From: Arthrobacter rhizosphaerae
GTDB taxonomy: Bacteria > Actinomycetota > Actinomycetes > Actinomycetales > Micrococcaceae
DNA length: 64,000 bases
Direction of reading: 5' to 3'
Assembly (NCBI RefSeq): GCF_023062595.1
Contig: NZ_JALLAN010000023.1
Location: forward strand, 18,082 to 82,081
In this document: positions 51,364-59,935 of the stretch, piece by piece
Layout: each line of letters begins with the position of its first letter
Numbering within the stretch: the first letter of the stretch is position 1
Notes under the pieces: model-generated
The model's database searches: none
What the model was told of the DNA's origin: nothing
What the model saw: the letters and a program-made list of their open reading frames with translations, nothing else
Position numbers and translations under genes: made by a program

Positions 51364-52349
51364 CCGCCACACGCCATTTCCTCAAGGACACCGACCTCAC
51401 GCCGGCCGAGCAGGCTGAAGTACTCGATCTTGCCCTTCGGCTGAAGGCCGCGCCCTACAGTGCTCAGCCGTTCGCAGGAGACGGAAGCGGCCGCAAGACC
51501 GTTGCGGTGATCTTCGACAAGACGTCCACCCGGACACGCGTCTCCTTCGCCACCGGTGTGGCGGACATGGGCGGCAACGCGCTGATCATCAATCCAGGGG
51601 AAGCGCAGATCGGCCACAAGGAATCGGTGGAAGACACCGCCAAAGTCCTTGAGCGCATGGTCTCCACCATCGTGTGGCGAACGGGAGCGCATTCCGGCCT
51701 GGTTGCCATGGCGGAAAACTCAAGTGTTCCGGTCATCAACGCCCTGTGCGATGACTACCACCCCTGCCAGCTCCTGGCCGACCTCCTGGCGGTGAAGGAA
51801 CACAAAGGCGAGCTCAAGGGTCTCACCATGAGCTACCTCGGTGACGCCGCCAACAACATGGCCAACTCCTACCTCCTGGCTGGTGTGACCGCCGGAATGC
51901 ACGTCCGCATCGCCGGCCCGGAAGGGTATCTGCCGTCAGCGGACATCGTGGCAGCCGCCGAGAAGCGTGGCGGTGAGACCGGTGGTTCGGTCCTGATCAC
52001 CACCGATGCAGCCGAAGCGTTGGCCGGGGCCGATGTCGTCGCCACTGACACTTGGGTGTCTATGGGACAGGAAGCCGAGAAGGAAGCCCGGCTGCAGCTG
52101 TTCCGGGAGTACTCCGTCGATGAGGCAGCCATGCAGCACGCGGCGCCTGACGCCGTCGTCCTTCACTGCCTGCCGGCCTACAGAGGTTACGAAATCTCCG
52201 CAGGAGTCATCGACGGTCCCCAGTCGATCGTCTGGGACGAGGCGGAAAACCGCCTGCACGCCCAGAAGGCGCTGATGGCATGGCTGATGCATCAGTCCGG
52301 ACTGGCCGTTGTGGAAGGCCTCCCGCCGGTGACCAGGGACGGCAATTAG
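51360..52349 (+). CDS. argF: Ornithine carbamoyltransferase
   Basis: A 329-residue enzyme forming citrulline from ornithine and carbamoyl phosphate. The carbamoyl-phosphate motif STRTR is in FDKTSTRTRVSF. HCLPAYRG carries the catalytic Cys. The SMG-type ornithine loop is STDTWVSMGQE. GTG overlaps argD (GTGA) and the TAG overlaps the GTG of argR by one base. Confidence 0.97.
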   Translation: MTATRHFLKDTDLTPAEQAEVLDLALRLKAAPYSAQPFAGDGSGRKTVAVIFDKTSTRTRVSFATGVADMGGNALIINPGEAQIGHKESVEDTAKVLERMVSTIVWRTGAHSGLVAMAENSSVPVINALCDDYHPCQLLADLLAVKEHKGELKGLTMSYLGDAANNMANSYLLAGVTAGMHVRIAGPEGYLPSADIVAAAEKRGGETGGSVLITTDAAEALAGADVVATDTWVSMGQEAEKEARLQLFREYSVDEAAMQHAAPDAVVLHCLPAYRGYEISAGVIDGPQSIVWDEAENRLHAQKALMAWLMHQSGLAVVEGLPPVTRDGN

Positions 52350-52879
52350 TGTCCGTTCCCTCGGTTTCACCTGGCGCCAGCCCCGCCACCAAGACCGCCC
52401 GTCAGGCTCGCATCATCGCGATCCTGACGGGGGAGTCGGTACGTTCCCAGGCAGAGCTGGCAGCATTGCTGGCGGACGACGGCGTTCAGGTCACCCAGGC
52501 AACGTTGTCCCGTGACCTCGTTGAACTCGGAGCCGTGAGGGTCCGGGGCAAGGAAGGCGTTCTCGTGTACGCCGTGCCTGGCGAAGGCGGGGAAAGGGCT
52601 GCCAAGAGCGGTGTCACCCAGGAAATCCTGGACAGCCGTCTCGCGCGGTTATGCGGGGAACTCCTGGTCACTGCCGAGGCGTCAGCCAATATCGTGGTGC
52701 TCAGGACGCCCCCGGGGGCAGCCAACTTCCTGGCACTGGCCATCGACCATTCGGTGATGCCTTCGATCCTCGGAACCATCGCCGGCGACGACACCGTCAT
52801 GCTGGTGACGCGTGATCCCGAAGGTGGAGCCGAACTTGCCGCCCGGTTCCTTAGATTGGCTGACGAAGCAGGCCAATAA
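52349..52879 (+). CDS. argR: Arginine repressor
   Basis: A 176-residue ArgR. The N-terminal winged helix is KTARQARIIAILTGESVRSQAELAALL with QATLSRDLVELGAVRVRG. The C-terminal trimerisation and arginine-binding domain has LALAIDHSVMPSILGTIAGDDTVMLVTRD, where GDDT contains the arginine-binding Asp pair. With arginine as co-repressor it should bind the TGCATA sites before argC. GTG overlaps the argF stop by one base. Confidence 0.96.
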   Translation: MSVPSVSPGASPATKTARQARIIAILTGESVRSQAELAALLADDGVQVTQATLSRDLVELGAVRVRGKEGVLVYAVPGEGGERAAKSGVTQEILDSRLARLCGELLVTAEASANIVVLRTPPGAANFLALAIDHSVMPSILGTIAGDDTVMLVTRDPEGGAELAARFLRLADEAGQ

Positions 52880-52981
52880 GGTTTAGCGGGCGGACCCCTA
52901 AGCTGTAAACAGACCAGCCGTGCGACCACCTGGCGGCTAACCATCAAACAAGAACAACAAACACAACTGAGGAGCATTTCC

Positions 52982-54187
52982 GTGACTGAGCGTATTGTGC
53001 TGGCCTACTCCGGTGGCCTTGATACTTCCGTAGCCATCGGCTGGATCGGTGAAGCCACCGGTGCCGAGGTCATCGCTGTGGCGGTCGACGTCGGACAGGG
53101 CGGCGAGTCGCTGGAGACCATCCGCCAGCGCGCACTGGGCTGTGGGGCCGTCGAAGCCTACGTTGCCGATGCCAGCGACGAGTTCGCCAACGAATACTGC
53201 GTCCCCACGCTGAAGGCAAACGCCCTCTACCAGGGCCACTACCCGTTGGTTTCTGCCATCTCGCGTCCGGTCATCGTCAAGCACCTCGTCAAGGCCGCCC
53301 GCGAATTCGGCGCCACCACCGTCGCCCACGGCTGCACCGGCAAAGGCAACGACCAGGTCCGCTTTGAGGTGGGCATCCAGACCCTCGGCCCGGACCTGAA
53401 GTGCATTGCTCCTGTCCGCGACCTCGCCCTGACCCGCGACAAGGCCATCGCCTTCGCCGAGGAAAAGGGCCTGCCGATCGAGACCACCAAGAAGAACCCG
53501 TACTCGATCGACCAGAACGTCTGGGGACGCGCCGTCGAAACCGGCTACCTCGAAGACATCTGGAACGCCCCCACCAAGGACATTTACGACTACACCGCCA
53601 CCCCGGAGTTCCCGCCGGCCCCGGATGAGGTCACCATTTCGTTCGAGGCCGGAGTGCCCGTGGCTATCGACGGCGTCAAGGTCACCCCGCTGCAGGCCAT
53701 CAAGGAACTGAACCGCAGGGCAGGCGCCCAGGGCGTGGGCCGCATCGACGTCGTCGAGGACCGCCTGGTAGGCATCAAGTCCCGCGAAATCTACGAGGCT
53801 CCGGGCGCGATGGCACTGATCACCGCCCACAAGCACCTCGAGGACATCACCATCGAACGCGAGCAGGCCCGCTTCAAGGCCACTGTTGGCCAGCGCTGGG
53901 CCGAACTTGTCTACGACGGCCAGTGGTTCTCCCCGCTCAAGCGCTCCCTGGATGCCTTCATCGAGGACACCCAGAAGTACGTCTCCGGCGACATCCGCAT
54001 GGTCCTCCACGGCGGTCAGGCGATCGTCAACGGACGCCGCTCCGACACCTCGCTGTACGACTTCGATCTCGCCACCTACGACACCGGCGACACCTTCGAC
54101 CAGTCCATGGCACGGGGCTTTATCGAACTGTGGGGCATGTCTGCAAAGGTTGCCTCCGGCCGCGACATCCGCGTCGCGGGGCAGTAA
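52982..54187 (+). CDS. argG: Argininosuccinate synthase
   Basis: A 401-residue ATP-dependent ligase of citrulline and aspartate. The PP-loop is AYSGGLDTSVAIGW (residues 7-20); AHGCTGKGNDQVRFE and SIDQNVWGRAVETGYLED are conserved. GTG start follows TGAGGAGCATTTCC, with GAGGAG about 9 nt upstream. A 102-bp gap after argR could hold a promoter of its own. Confidence 0.98.
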   Translation: MTERIVLAYSGGLDTSVAIGWIGEATGAEVIAVAVDVGQGGESLETIRQRALGCGAVEAYVADASDEFANEYCVPTLKANALYQGHYPLVSAISRPVIVKHLVKAAREFGATTVAHGCTGKGNDQVRFEVGIQTLGPDLKCIAPVRDLALTRDKAIAFAEEKGLPIETTKKNPYSIDQNVWGRAVETGYLEDIWNAPTKDIYDYTATPEFPPAPDEVTISFEAGVPVAIDGVKVTPLQAIKELNRRAGAQGVGRIDVVEDRLVGIKSREIYEAPGAMALITAHKHLEDITIEREQARFKATVGQRWAELVYDGQWFSPLKRSLDAFIEDTQKYVSGDIRMVLHGGQAIVNGRRSDTSLYDFDLATYDTGDTFDQSMARGFIELWGMSAKVASGRDIRVAGQ

Positions 54188-55603
54188 ATGGCGTCGGCTA
54201 CAAATGAGGGTGCCCTGTGGGGCGGCCGCTTTGCCGGCGGCCCCGCCGATGCCCTCGCGGCCCTGAGCAAGTCCACCCACTTTGACTGGCGGCTGGCCCG
54301 CTACGACATCGCCGGATCGGTGGCGCACGCCCGCGTGCTCCACAAGGCAGGGCTGTTGGACGATGCCGAGCTTAAAGGCATGCTGGCTGCACTGGCACAG
54401 CTCGACGAGGACGTGGCTTCAGGGGCCTACCTGCCTGCTGAATCAGACGAGGATGTTCACGGCTCCCTGGAACGCGGGCTCATTGAGCGTGCCGGCACCC
54501 AGCTGGGGGGAAAGCTCCGGGCCGGACGTTCCCGCAACGACCAAGTGGCCACGTTGGGCCGGATGTTCCTGCGGGACCATGCGCGCATCATCGCCCGCGG
54601 AGTGCTGGCCACCATTGACGCTCTCGTCGAACAGGCCAAGGCGCATCAGGGCGTGGCCATGCCCGGCCGAACCCACCTGCAGCACGCCCAGCCTGTGCTC
54701 CTCAGCCATCACCTCCTGGCCCATGCCTGGGCCCTGCTGCGTGATGTGCAGCGCCTCCAAGACTGGGACAAGCGGGCGGGTGTTTCGCCCTACGGCTCCG
54801 GCGCCTTGGCGGGTTCTTCGCTGGGGCTGGATCCGGAGGCTGTTGCGGCTGACCTTGGCTTCTTCTCCGCAACCCACAACTCGATCGACGGCACCGCTTC
54901 CCGCGATGTTTTCGCCGAGTTCGCCTGGGTGACGGCCATGATCGGAGTGGACCTTTCACGGGTTTCCGAGGAAGTGATTTTGTGGGCCACCAAGGAGTTC
55001 TCCTTCGTGACACTGCATGATTCCTACTCCACGGGATCGTCGATCATGCCTCAGAAGAAGAACCCGGACGTTGCCGAGCTGGCTCGTGGCAAGGCGGGAC
55101 GCCTCATCGGCAACCTGACCGGGCTTTTGGCCACGCTCAAGGGCCTGCCGCTCGCATACAACCGCGATCTGCAGGAGGACAAGGAGCCGGTGTTTGACGC
55201 AGCCGACACCCTCGAGCTGCTGCTTCCGGCGGTCTCGGGAATGATCGCCACCCTGAAATTCAACAAGGAGCGGATGGAATCGCTGGCTCCACAGGGGTTT
55301 GCGCTTGCGACCGATATTGCCGAATGGCTCGTGCGCCAGGGTGTTCCGTTCCGGGAAGCGCATGAGCTTTCCGGTGCCGCCGTCAAGCAGGCCGAGAGCC
55401 GCGGCGTCGAACTCTGGGATCTGACCGACGAAGAGTACGCTGCCATCTCGGAGCACCTCACTCCCGAGGTGCGGACCGTCCTTAGCACGGAAGGTTCGCT
55501 CAACAGCCGGAATTCGCAGGGCGGAACGGCACCGGCCGCCGTCGAACGCCAGCTGAAAGCCCTGGAAGTGGAAGTCTCCATGGTCAGGGCGTACGCCGGC
55601 TGA
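54188..55603 (+). CDS. argH: Argininosuccinate lyase
   Basis: A 471-residue fumarase/aspartase-superfamily enzyme releasing arginine and fumarate. LWGGRFAGG starts it, DEDVHGSLERGLIE and RSRNDQVAT are substrate motifs, and the signature GSSIMPQKKNPDVAEL contains the flexible catalytic loop serine. The ATG is immediately next to the argG stop. Last gene of the arginine cluster. Confidence 0.98.
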   Translation: MASATNEGALWGGRFAGGPADALAALSKSTHFDWRLARYDIAGSVAHARVLHKAGLLDDAELKGMLAALAQLDEDVASGAYLPAESDEDVHGSLERGLIERAGTQLGGKLRAGRSRNDQVATLGRMFLRDHARIIARGVLATIDALVEQAKAHQGVAMPGRTHLQHAQPVLLSHHLLAHAWALLRDVQRLQDWDKRAGVSPYGSGALAGSSLGLDPEAVAADLGFFSATHNSIDGTASRDVFAEFAWVTAMIGVDLSRVSEEVILWATKEFSFVTLHDSYSTGSSIMPQKKNPDVAELARGKAGRLIGNLTGLLATLKGLPLAYNRDLQEDKEPVFDAADTLELLLPAVSGMIATLKFNKERMESLAPQGFALATDIAEWLVRQGVPFREAHELSGAAVKQAESRGVELWDLTDEEYAAISEHLTPEVRTVLSTEGSLNSRNSQGGTAPAAVERQLKALEVEVSMVRAYAG

Positions 55604-55622
55604 CCGGGCTACCCAATTCGCA

Positions 55623-55679
55623 CGAGATGGCACTTCACGGCAGTATTCTTCGGGATAACTGCCGTGAAGTGCCATCTCG
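55623..55679. repeat. 22-bp perfect inverted repeat between argH and the next gene
   Basis: The left arm (55623-55644) and right arm (55658-55679) are exact reverse complements with a 13-nt loop. The core of the left arm is ATGGCACTTCACGGCAGT. No T-tract follows either arm. It could be a copy of a dispersed palindromic repeat, a terminator variant or a protein site; the window holds no second copy. Confidence 0.85.
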
Positions 55680-55683
55680 CGCT

Positions 55684-55689
55684 TAGGAT
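55684..55689 (+). promoter_or_regulatory. -10 hexamer of a probable leaderless promoter (mycothiol-dependent isomerase-like gene)
   Basis: TAGGAT, 7 nt, then ATG at 55697. It lies 5 nt after the palindrome. Confidence 0.5.
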
Positions 55690-55696
55690 GGGCGCC

Positions 55697-56455
55697 ATGA
55701 CCACGATCAGAACCGACGAACTCCTTTTAGAGCTCCACAAGGCGGCTGACGTCGTGCATGGGCTTGCCGCCAAACTGACGGACCAGGACGTTCCCGCGGC
55801 TTCCGAACTGCCCGGATGGAGCCGGGGACACGTGCTGGCGCACATCAGCGGCATAGCGAACGCCATGGCCCGCCAGCTGGAGTATGCAGCCCGTGGCGAG
55901 ACCGTGGAACTGTATGACGGCGGCATGGAGGGTCGGAACCAAGCCATCGATATGGCCGCAAGCCGATCATTGGCAGAGCACCGGACAGCCCTCAACGCCG
56001 CCTTGGAGCGGGTTCTGCGCGCCTTCGACGGTTTGGAGCTTTCAGACGGTGTGGGGGAAACAGGATGGCAGGCTCCCATCGCGTACCGCGGCGGAGTGGT
56101 GTACGACGGCGGCCTGGCCCTTTGGCGTGAACTCACCATTCATGCTGCTGACCTCGGCATGGGCCGCGGTCCGGAGACATGGAGCAGGACCTTTTGCGGG
56201 CACCTGTTCGATTTCCTGGCTCCGCGGGTCCCCGAAAATCAGCGGTTTGTGTTCCAGCCGCTCGGTTTGCCTCCCATCACCCTTGGTTCCGGAGGGAAAA
56301 CAACGGTGGTCAGCGGCATGCTGACTGACATTGCCGCATGGCTTGCCGGCAGGACTCCCTCGCTGGGCAGCCTCCGGGCTTCGGCTGCTGCTGACGGTGT
56401 GGATCTCCCGGAGCTGCTGCCATGGCCTGCAGGCGTTCCGGTGGTACGGCCCTAG
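55697..56455 (+). CDS. Maleylpyruvate isomerase-family mycothiol-dependent enzyme
   Basis: A 252-residue DinB-like four-helix protein. The MDMPI N-terminal pattern is VHGLAAKLTDQDVPAASELPGWSRGHVLAHISGIANAMARQLEYA, with His residues in GHVLAH as metal ligands and another His in TIHAADLG. Relatives use mycothiol as a cofactor in isomerisation or detoxification. The precise reaction is unknown. The start at 55697 is preferred over the GTG at 55664, which falls inside the palindrome. Confidence 0.87.
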   Translation: MTTIRTDELLLELHKAADVVHGLAAKLTDQDVPAASELPGWSRGHVLAHISGIANAMARQLEYAARGETVELYDGGMEGRNQAIDMAASRSLAEHRTALNAALERVLRAFDGLELSDGVGETGWQAPIAYRGGVVYDGGLALWRELTIHAADLGMGRGPETWSRTFCGHLFDFLAPRVPENQRFVFQPLGLPPITLGSGGKTTVVSGMLTDIAAWLAGRTPSLGSLRASAAADGVDLPELLPWPAGVPVVRP

Positions 56456-56507
56456 CCCTGCAGTAAGGCCTGGAGCCCGCAGCAAAGGCCAGAGCCCGCA
56501 GCAATCC

Positions 56508-57002
56508 TCAGGCGGCCTCGCGCGCCAGCAGACTTTCCTTGACCGCAAGGCCCCACCGAAAGCCGCCCAACGTTCCGTCGGTCCTGATCACACGGTGGCA
56601 CGGCACAAAGAGGGCTGCTGCATTGAATGCACATGCGCTTGCCGCCGCGCGGACAGCCAGCGGATTCCCGGCGAGCATGGCGTACTGAGCGTAAGTGACT
56701 GGCTTACCGGGGCTTACGGTGCGGAGCATGTCCCAGGCGTGGCTGCGGAAGGGACCGGATTTCTGCAGCACCGGGACCTGCATGGCCGGATCGGGATCGC
56801 CTGCGTAATACGCTTCCACGGCCTCAGACACGGAACCCATCTGCCGGACCGCCACAAGTTCTGAGGGACGCAGCAGAGGGTGTACCTGGCCGGTCAATTC
56901 GTCAGGCTCAGCGGTCCAGCCGGACGCGAGGACTTCGCCGTCCCGGGCAATGATGCTGAAGGGGCCATCGGGCGTGGACAAAGTCAGGAGCTCGGCTTTC
57001 AT
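56508..57002 (-). CDS. ogt: Methylated-DNA--[protein]-cysteine S-methyltransferase
   Basis: A 164-residue suicide enzyme that takes alkyl groups from O6-alkylguanine. PCHRVI holds the acceptor cysteine (VPCHRVIRTDGTLGGFRWGLAVKESLL), preceded by the helix-turn-helix PVTYAQYAMLAGNPLAVRAAASACAFN. The ATG at 57002 overlaps the stop of the upstream Ada-AlkA fusion gene by 4 nt (ATGA), so the two are coupled. Confidence 0.96.
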   Translation of the reverse strand: MKAELLTLSTPDGPFSIIARDGEVLASGWTAEPDELTGQVHPLLRPSELVAVRQMGSVSEAVEAYYAGDPDPAMQVPVLQKSGPFRSHAWDMLRTVSPGKPVTYAQYAMLAGNPLAVRAAASACAFNAAALFVPCHRVIRTDGTLGGFRWGLAVKESLLAREAA

Positions 57003-58507
57003 GATTTCACTTTCGCTGTTGTCGGGCCTGTGCGTTTTATAGGAGAGGCGGACGACGCGGCCCGCCACAGGTGCATGGTGGCGTAGGACCGCCATGGGCT
57101 GACTTCCCGGAAATCGGGAGTGCCGGGGTACAGGGCGGCCACAGACCGGTTGACCGAAAGGGAACGGATTCCATTGCGTACGGCAGCATCATTGGCCAGG
57201 AAAATATCGGGCGCGCCGATAACGCGCATGGCCACATATCCCACGGTCCAGGGACCGATTCCAGCCAACGGTAAGAGCTTGTCCGTCAGGCTGGAGAAAT
57301 TGTCTCCGTAGCCAAAGCTAAAGTCACCTGCTGCCATGGCGGCTGTCACAGATACCAGTGAATCCATTCGCCGCTGCGGGCCCTTAAGTAATAGGGGTGC
57401 TGATTCTGACAGCTGGGCCGGCGTTGGAAACAGTCGATCAAGGCCATCTCCCGGCACCGACGTCTCGCTGCCGCAAACGGCCAGTTGAGTAAGGGCGGTC
57501 CTGGCCGACGCCACGGTTATCTGCTGGCCTACCATCGCCCGGACCAACAGTTCCCGGGGGTCAACGGCGCCAGGCAGACGCATGCCGGGGGATTCGGCAA
57601 CGGATTGTGCGAGCCGGGGTTCTGCGGCCAGCGCTGAGTCCACTGCCCCCGGGTCGGCGTCGAGATCCAGGAGCCGGCGTACCCTGCTCAGAAGAACAGG
57701 AAGGTCACGGAGATCCACGGCACCAATGGTGAGAATCAACGGACGGCCGGGGGCGCCGTCGTCGTACTCCACCTTGAAGCGGGAATCACCGTGCTGCAAG
57801 CGGAGCGTTCGGGCGTAGGAAGCCGGCGTGCCCGCCTCTATGCCCGGGATGGCCCGGACGGCGAGGAAGGTGAAGATGCCGGGATTGAAAGGTTCCCGGT
57901 AGGGGAGTTGGAGCGTCAGTGCCGTAGTGGTGGTGACCGGGGCTTTCTGATGCCGGGCTGTGCCGCGGAGAGCCGTCGGAGTCATATCGAAGACCTCCAC
58001 CACGGTGTCGTTGAACTGGCGCACGCTGTTGAAGCCCGCGGCAAACGCAATATCGGCAAACTTCATCGACGTTGACACCAGCAAAGTCCTTGCAGTCTGG
58101 GCCCTTCCCGCCCGTGCCAGCGAGAGGGGACCGGCACCGAGTTCTGACGTGAGGATCCTGTTGAGCTGACGGGAGGAGTAGCCCAGCCGCGAAGCCAGCC
58201 CTTCCACTCCGTCGCGATTAATGACGCCGTCGTTGATGAGGCGCATGGCCCGTCCCGCTACGTCCGATCGTATGTTCCAGGCGGGCGTTCCTGGTACGGC
58301 CTCCGGAAGGCAGCGTTTGCACGCCCGGTAGCCGGCTTCATGGGCAGCCGCCGACGTTTCATAGAACGTGACGTTCTCGGCCTTGGGGGTCCTCGCAGGA
58401 CAGGACGGCCGGCAGTAAATCCCTGTTGTCCGGACAGCGGTGAAGAACTGCCCGTCGAAACGGGGGTCGCGGGCGTCTATTGCCCGGTATCGCTGCCAAA
58501 AGTCCAT
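56999..58507 (-). CDS. alkA: Ada (N-terminal) - AlkA fusion: methyl-sensing activator and 3-methyladenine glycosylase
   Basis: A 502-residue fusion. Residues 1-80: Ada metal-binding domain with four Cys (TTGIYCRPSCPARTP and RACKRCLPEA), where one Cys accepts a methyl from phosphotriesters. Residues about 85-180: AraC-type helix-turn-helix (VEGLASRLGYSSRQLNRIL, ADIAFAAGFNSVRQFNDTV). Residues about 195-490: AlkA N-domain and HhH-GPD glycosylase (LPLAGIGPWTVGYVAMRVIGAPDIFLANDAAVRNG, with the catalytic Asp). The O6-methyltransferase part of E. coli Ada is missing but supplied by the coupled ogt. It can act as both regulator and repair enzyme. Confidence 0.94.
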   Translation of the reverse strand: MDFWQRYRAIDARDPRFDGQFFTAVRTTGIYCRPSCPARTPKAENVTFYETSAAAHEAGYRACKRCLPEAVPGTPAWNIRSDVAGRAMRLINDGVINRDGVEGLASRLGYSSRQLNRILTSELGAGPLSLARAGRAQTARTLLVSTSMKFADIAFAAGFNSVRQFNDTVVEVFDMTPTALRGTARHQKAPVTTTTALTLQLPYREPFNPGIFTFLAVRAIPGIEAGTPASYARTLRLQHGDSRFKVEYDDGAPGRPLILTIGAVDLRDLPVLLSRVRRLLDLDADPGAVDSALAAEPRLAQSVAESPGMRLPGAVDPRELLVRAMVGQQITVASARTALTQLAVCGSETSVPGDGLDRLFPTPAQLSESAPLLLKGPQRRMDSLVSVTAAMAAGDFSFGYGDNFSSLTDKLLPLAGIGPWTVGYVAMRVIGAPDIFLANDAAVRNGIRSLSVNRSVAALYPGTPDFREVSPWRSYATMHLWRAASSASPIKRTGPTTAKVKS

Positions 58508-58588
58508 GCCTTCATCCTGTCAGCTCCGGGACGGCCGGGCTAGCGGAATTCGGACATGGCCGTGGAGTGCCGGCCCTCGCCGTTTTGT

Positions 58589-58594
58589 TAAGGT
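58589..58594 (+). promoter_or_regulatory. -10 hexamer of a probable leaderless promoter (mpg)
   Basis: TAAGGT, 7 nt, then ATG at 58602. The 94-bp region shared with the divergent ada-alkA gene could contain an Ada operator, not identified by eye. Confidence 0.45.
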
Positions 58595-58601
58595 TTGAAT
58601 C

Positions 58602-59288
58602 ATGAACGTGAGCTCTCAGCATCCAACCGGCGGTGTGCCGCCGATGTCGGTGCGGGAGGTGCTCTCGGCCGATGCGCGGCATGTTGCGCCTTTGCTGTTG
58701 GGGGCGGTCCTCACCCACAACAGTGCGGCGGGAGCTGTATCCGTCCGGATCACGGAGGTCGAGGCCTATCTGGGCCCCCATGATTCCCTGCATCCTGATC
58801 CCGGTTCCCATACATTCCGCGGCCTGACTCCCCGGAATGCGCCAATGTTCGGCCCGGCCGGCCATCTTTACGTCTACTTCACCTATGGCATGCATTACTG
58901 CGCCAATATTGTCTGCGGACCCGCCGGCGTGGCATCCGCCCTGCTGCTGCGCGCCGGAGAAGTCGTAGCCGGCCAGGATCTTGCCCTCGCCCGGCGGCCC
59001 GCGTCCAAAACGGCTGTTGATTTGGCCAGCGGCCCGGCCCGCCTCGCCACTGCACTCGGCCTAACGACCGCGGACAGCGGCAGGGACGCGCTCAAGGAGC
59101 CCTTCGCGCTGGAACTGCCTTCCACCCCTGCGTCAGGGGTTAGCGCCGGGCCCCGCGTGGGCGTCGCGGGTGCCGGCGGCACACATGAATATCCCTGGAG
59201 GTTCTGGCTGACCGGCGACCCCACAGTCTCCCGGTACAAGGCAGCCAAAAGCAAGGCTGTCACCGGGAAGTCCGCCGGCACACAGTAG
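58602..59288 (+). CDS. mpg: DNA-3-methyladenine glycosylase (AAG/MPG family)
   Basis: A 228-residue AAG-type glycosylase that removes 3-methyladenine and hypoxanthine. Motifs: RITEVEAYLGPHDSLHPDPG (catalytic Glu), FRGLTPRNAPMFGPAGHLYVYFTYGMHYCANIVCGPAG and ALLLRAGEV. Different in fold from AlkA, so the genome has two enzymes for the same lesion side by side. Directly followed by apt. Length is normal. Confidence 0.93.
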   Translation: MNVSSQHPTGGVPPMSVREVLSADARHVAPLLLGAVLTHNSAAGAVSVRITEVEAYLGPHDSLHPDPGSHTFRGLTPRNAPMFGPAGHLYVYFTYGMHYCANIVCGPAGVASALLLRAGEVVAGQDLALARRPASKTAVDLASGPARLATALGLTTADSGRDALKEPFALELPSTPASGVSAGPRVGVAGAGGTHEYPWRFWLTGDPTVSRYKAAKSKAVTGKSAGTQ

Positions 59289-59291
59289 TGT
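59286..59291 (+). promoter_or_regulatory. -10 hexamer of a probable leaderless apt promoter
   Basis: TAGTGT, 6 nt, then GTG at 59298. It overlaps the stop codon of the mpg gene. Confidence 0.45.
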
Positions 59292-59297
59292 GGATGC

Positions 59298-59855
59298 GTG
59301 AATCCAAGCGAGCCAGTTACCACCCGGCGCCCCGTCCCCGTGGACGAGCTCATCACGAGCCTCTGCGTCACTGTGCCGGACTACCCGAAACCCGGCATCT
59401 CCTTTAAGGACCTAACCCCCGTTTTTGCCAATCCCGCGGCCTTCAGGGCCATCGTCGACTCTTTGGTGGAACCGTTCAAGGGACAGTTCGACGCCGTCGC
59501 GGGAGTGGAAGCACGAGGTTTCCTGCTGGCCGCCGCAGCTGCCTACGCCACGAATACAGGAGTTGTGACCGTCAGGAAGGCGGGGAAGCTTCCGCGCGCT
59601 GTTTTTGCCGAGGACTATGCCCTGGAATACGGCACGGCAACATTGGAGCTGCACACCTCGGATTTGCCGGCCGGCAGCCGCGTGCTCATCCTCGACGACG
59701 TCCTCGCAACCGGAGGCACACTCGGTGCGGCAACCAGGCTCTTTGAACGATGCGGCATCCATGTGGCCGGAGTCGGGGTTGTGATGGAGCTTGGCGAGCT
59801 CCGCGGACGCTCCACTTTGACCGGTCATCGGGTCCGATCGCTTCTGCGTTTGTAG
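59298..59855 (+). CDS. apt: Adenine phosphoribosyltransferase
   Basis: A 185-residue purine-salvage enzyme making AMP from adenine and PRPP. The PRPP motif is VLILDDVLATGGTLGAAT (residues about 133-150). Upstream motifs VPDYPKPGISFKDLTPVF and GVEARGFLLAAAAAYA bind adenine and phosphate. GTG start with leaderless spacing. In many Actinobacteria apt lies next to rel/secDF; here that neighbourhood is absent. Confidence 0.96.
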   Translation: MNPSEPVTTRRPVPVDELITSLCVTVPDYPKPGISFKDLTPVFANPAAFRAIVDSLVEPFKGQFDAVAGVEARGFLLAAAAAYATNTGVVTVRKAGKLPRAVFAEDYALEYGTATLELHTSDLPAGSRVLILDDVLATGGTLGAATRLFERCGIHVAGVGVVMELGELRGRSTLTGHRVRSLLRL

Positions 59856-59935
59856 CAAGGCACGTCATCACACACGCGGGCAACGGATTGGTTGTAGAAT
59901 GTTAGGTCTGTCTTTTGCGATAGGGGAACGTCTCG

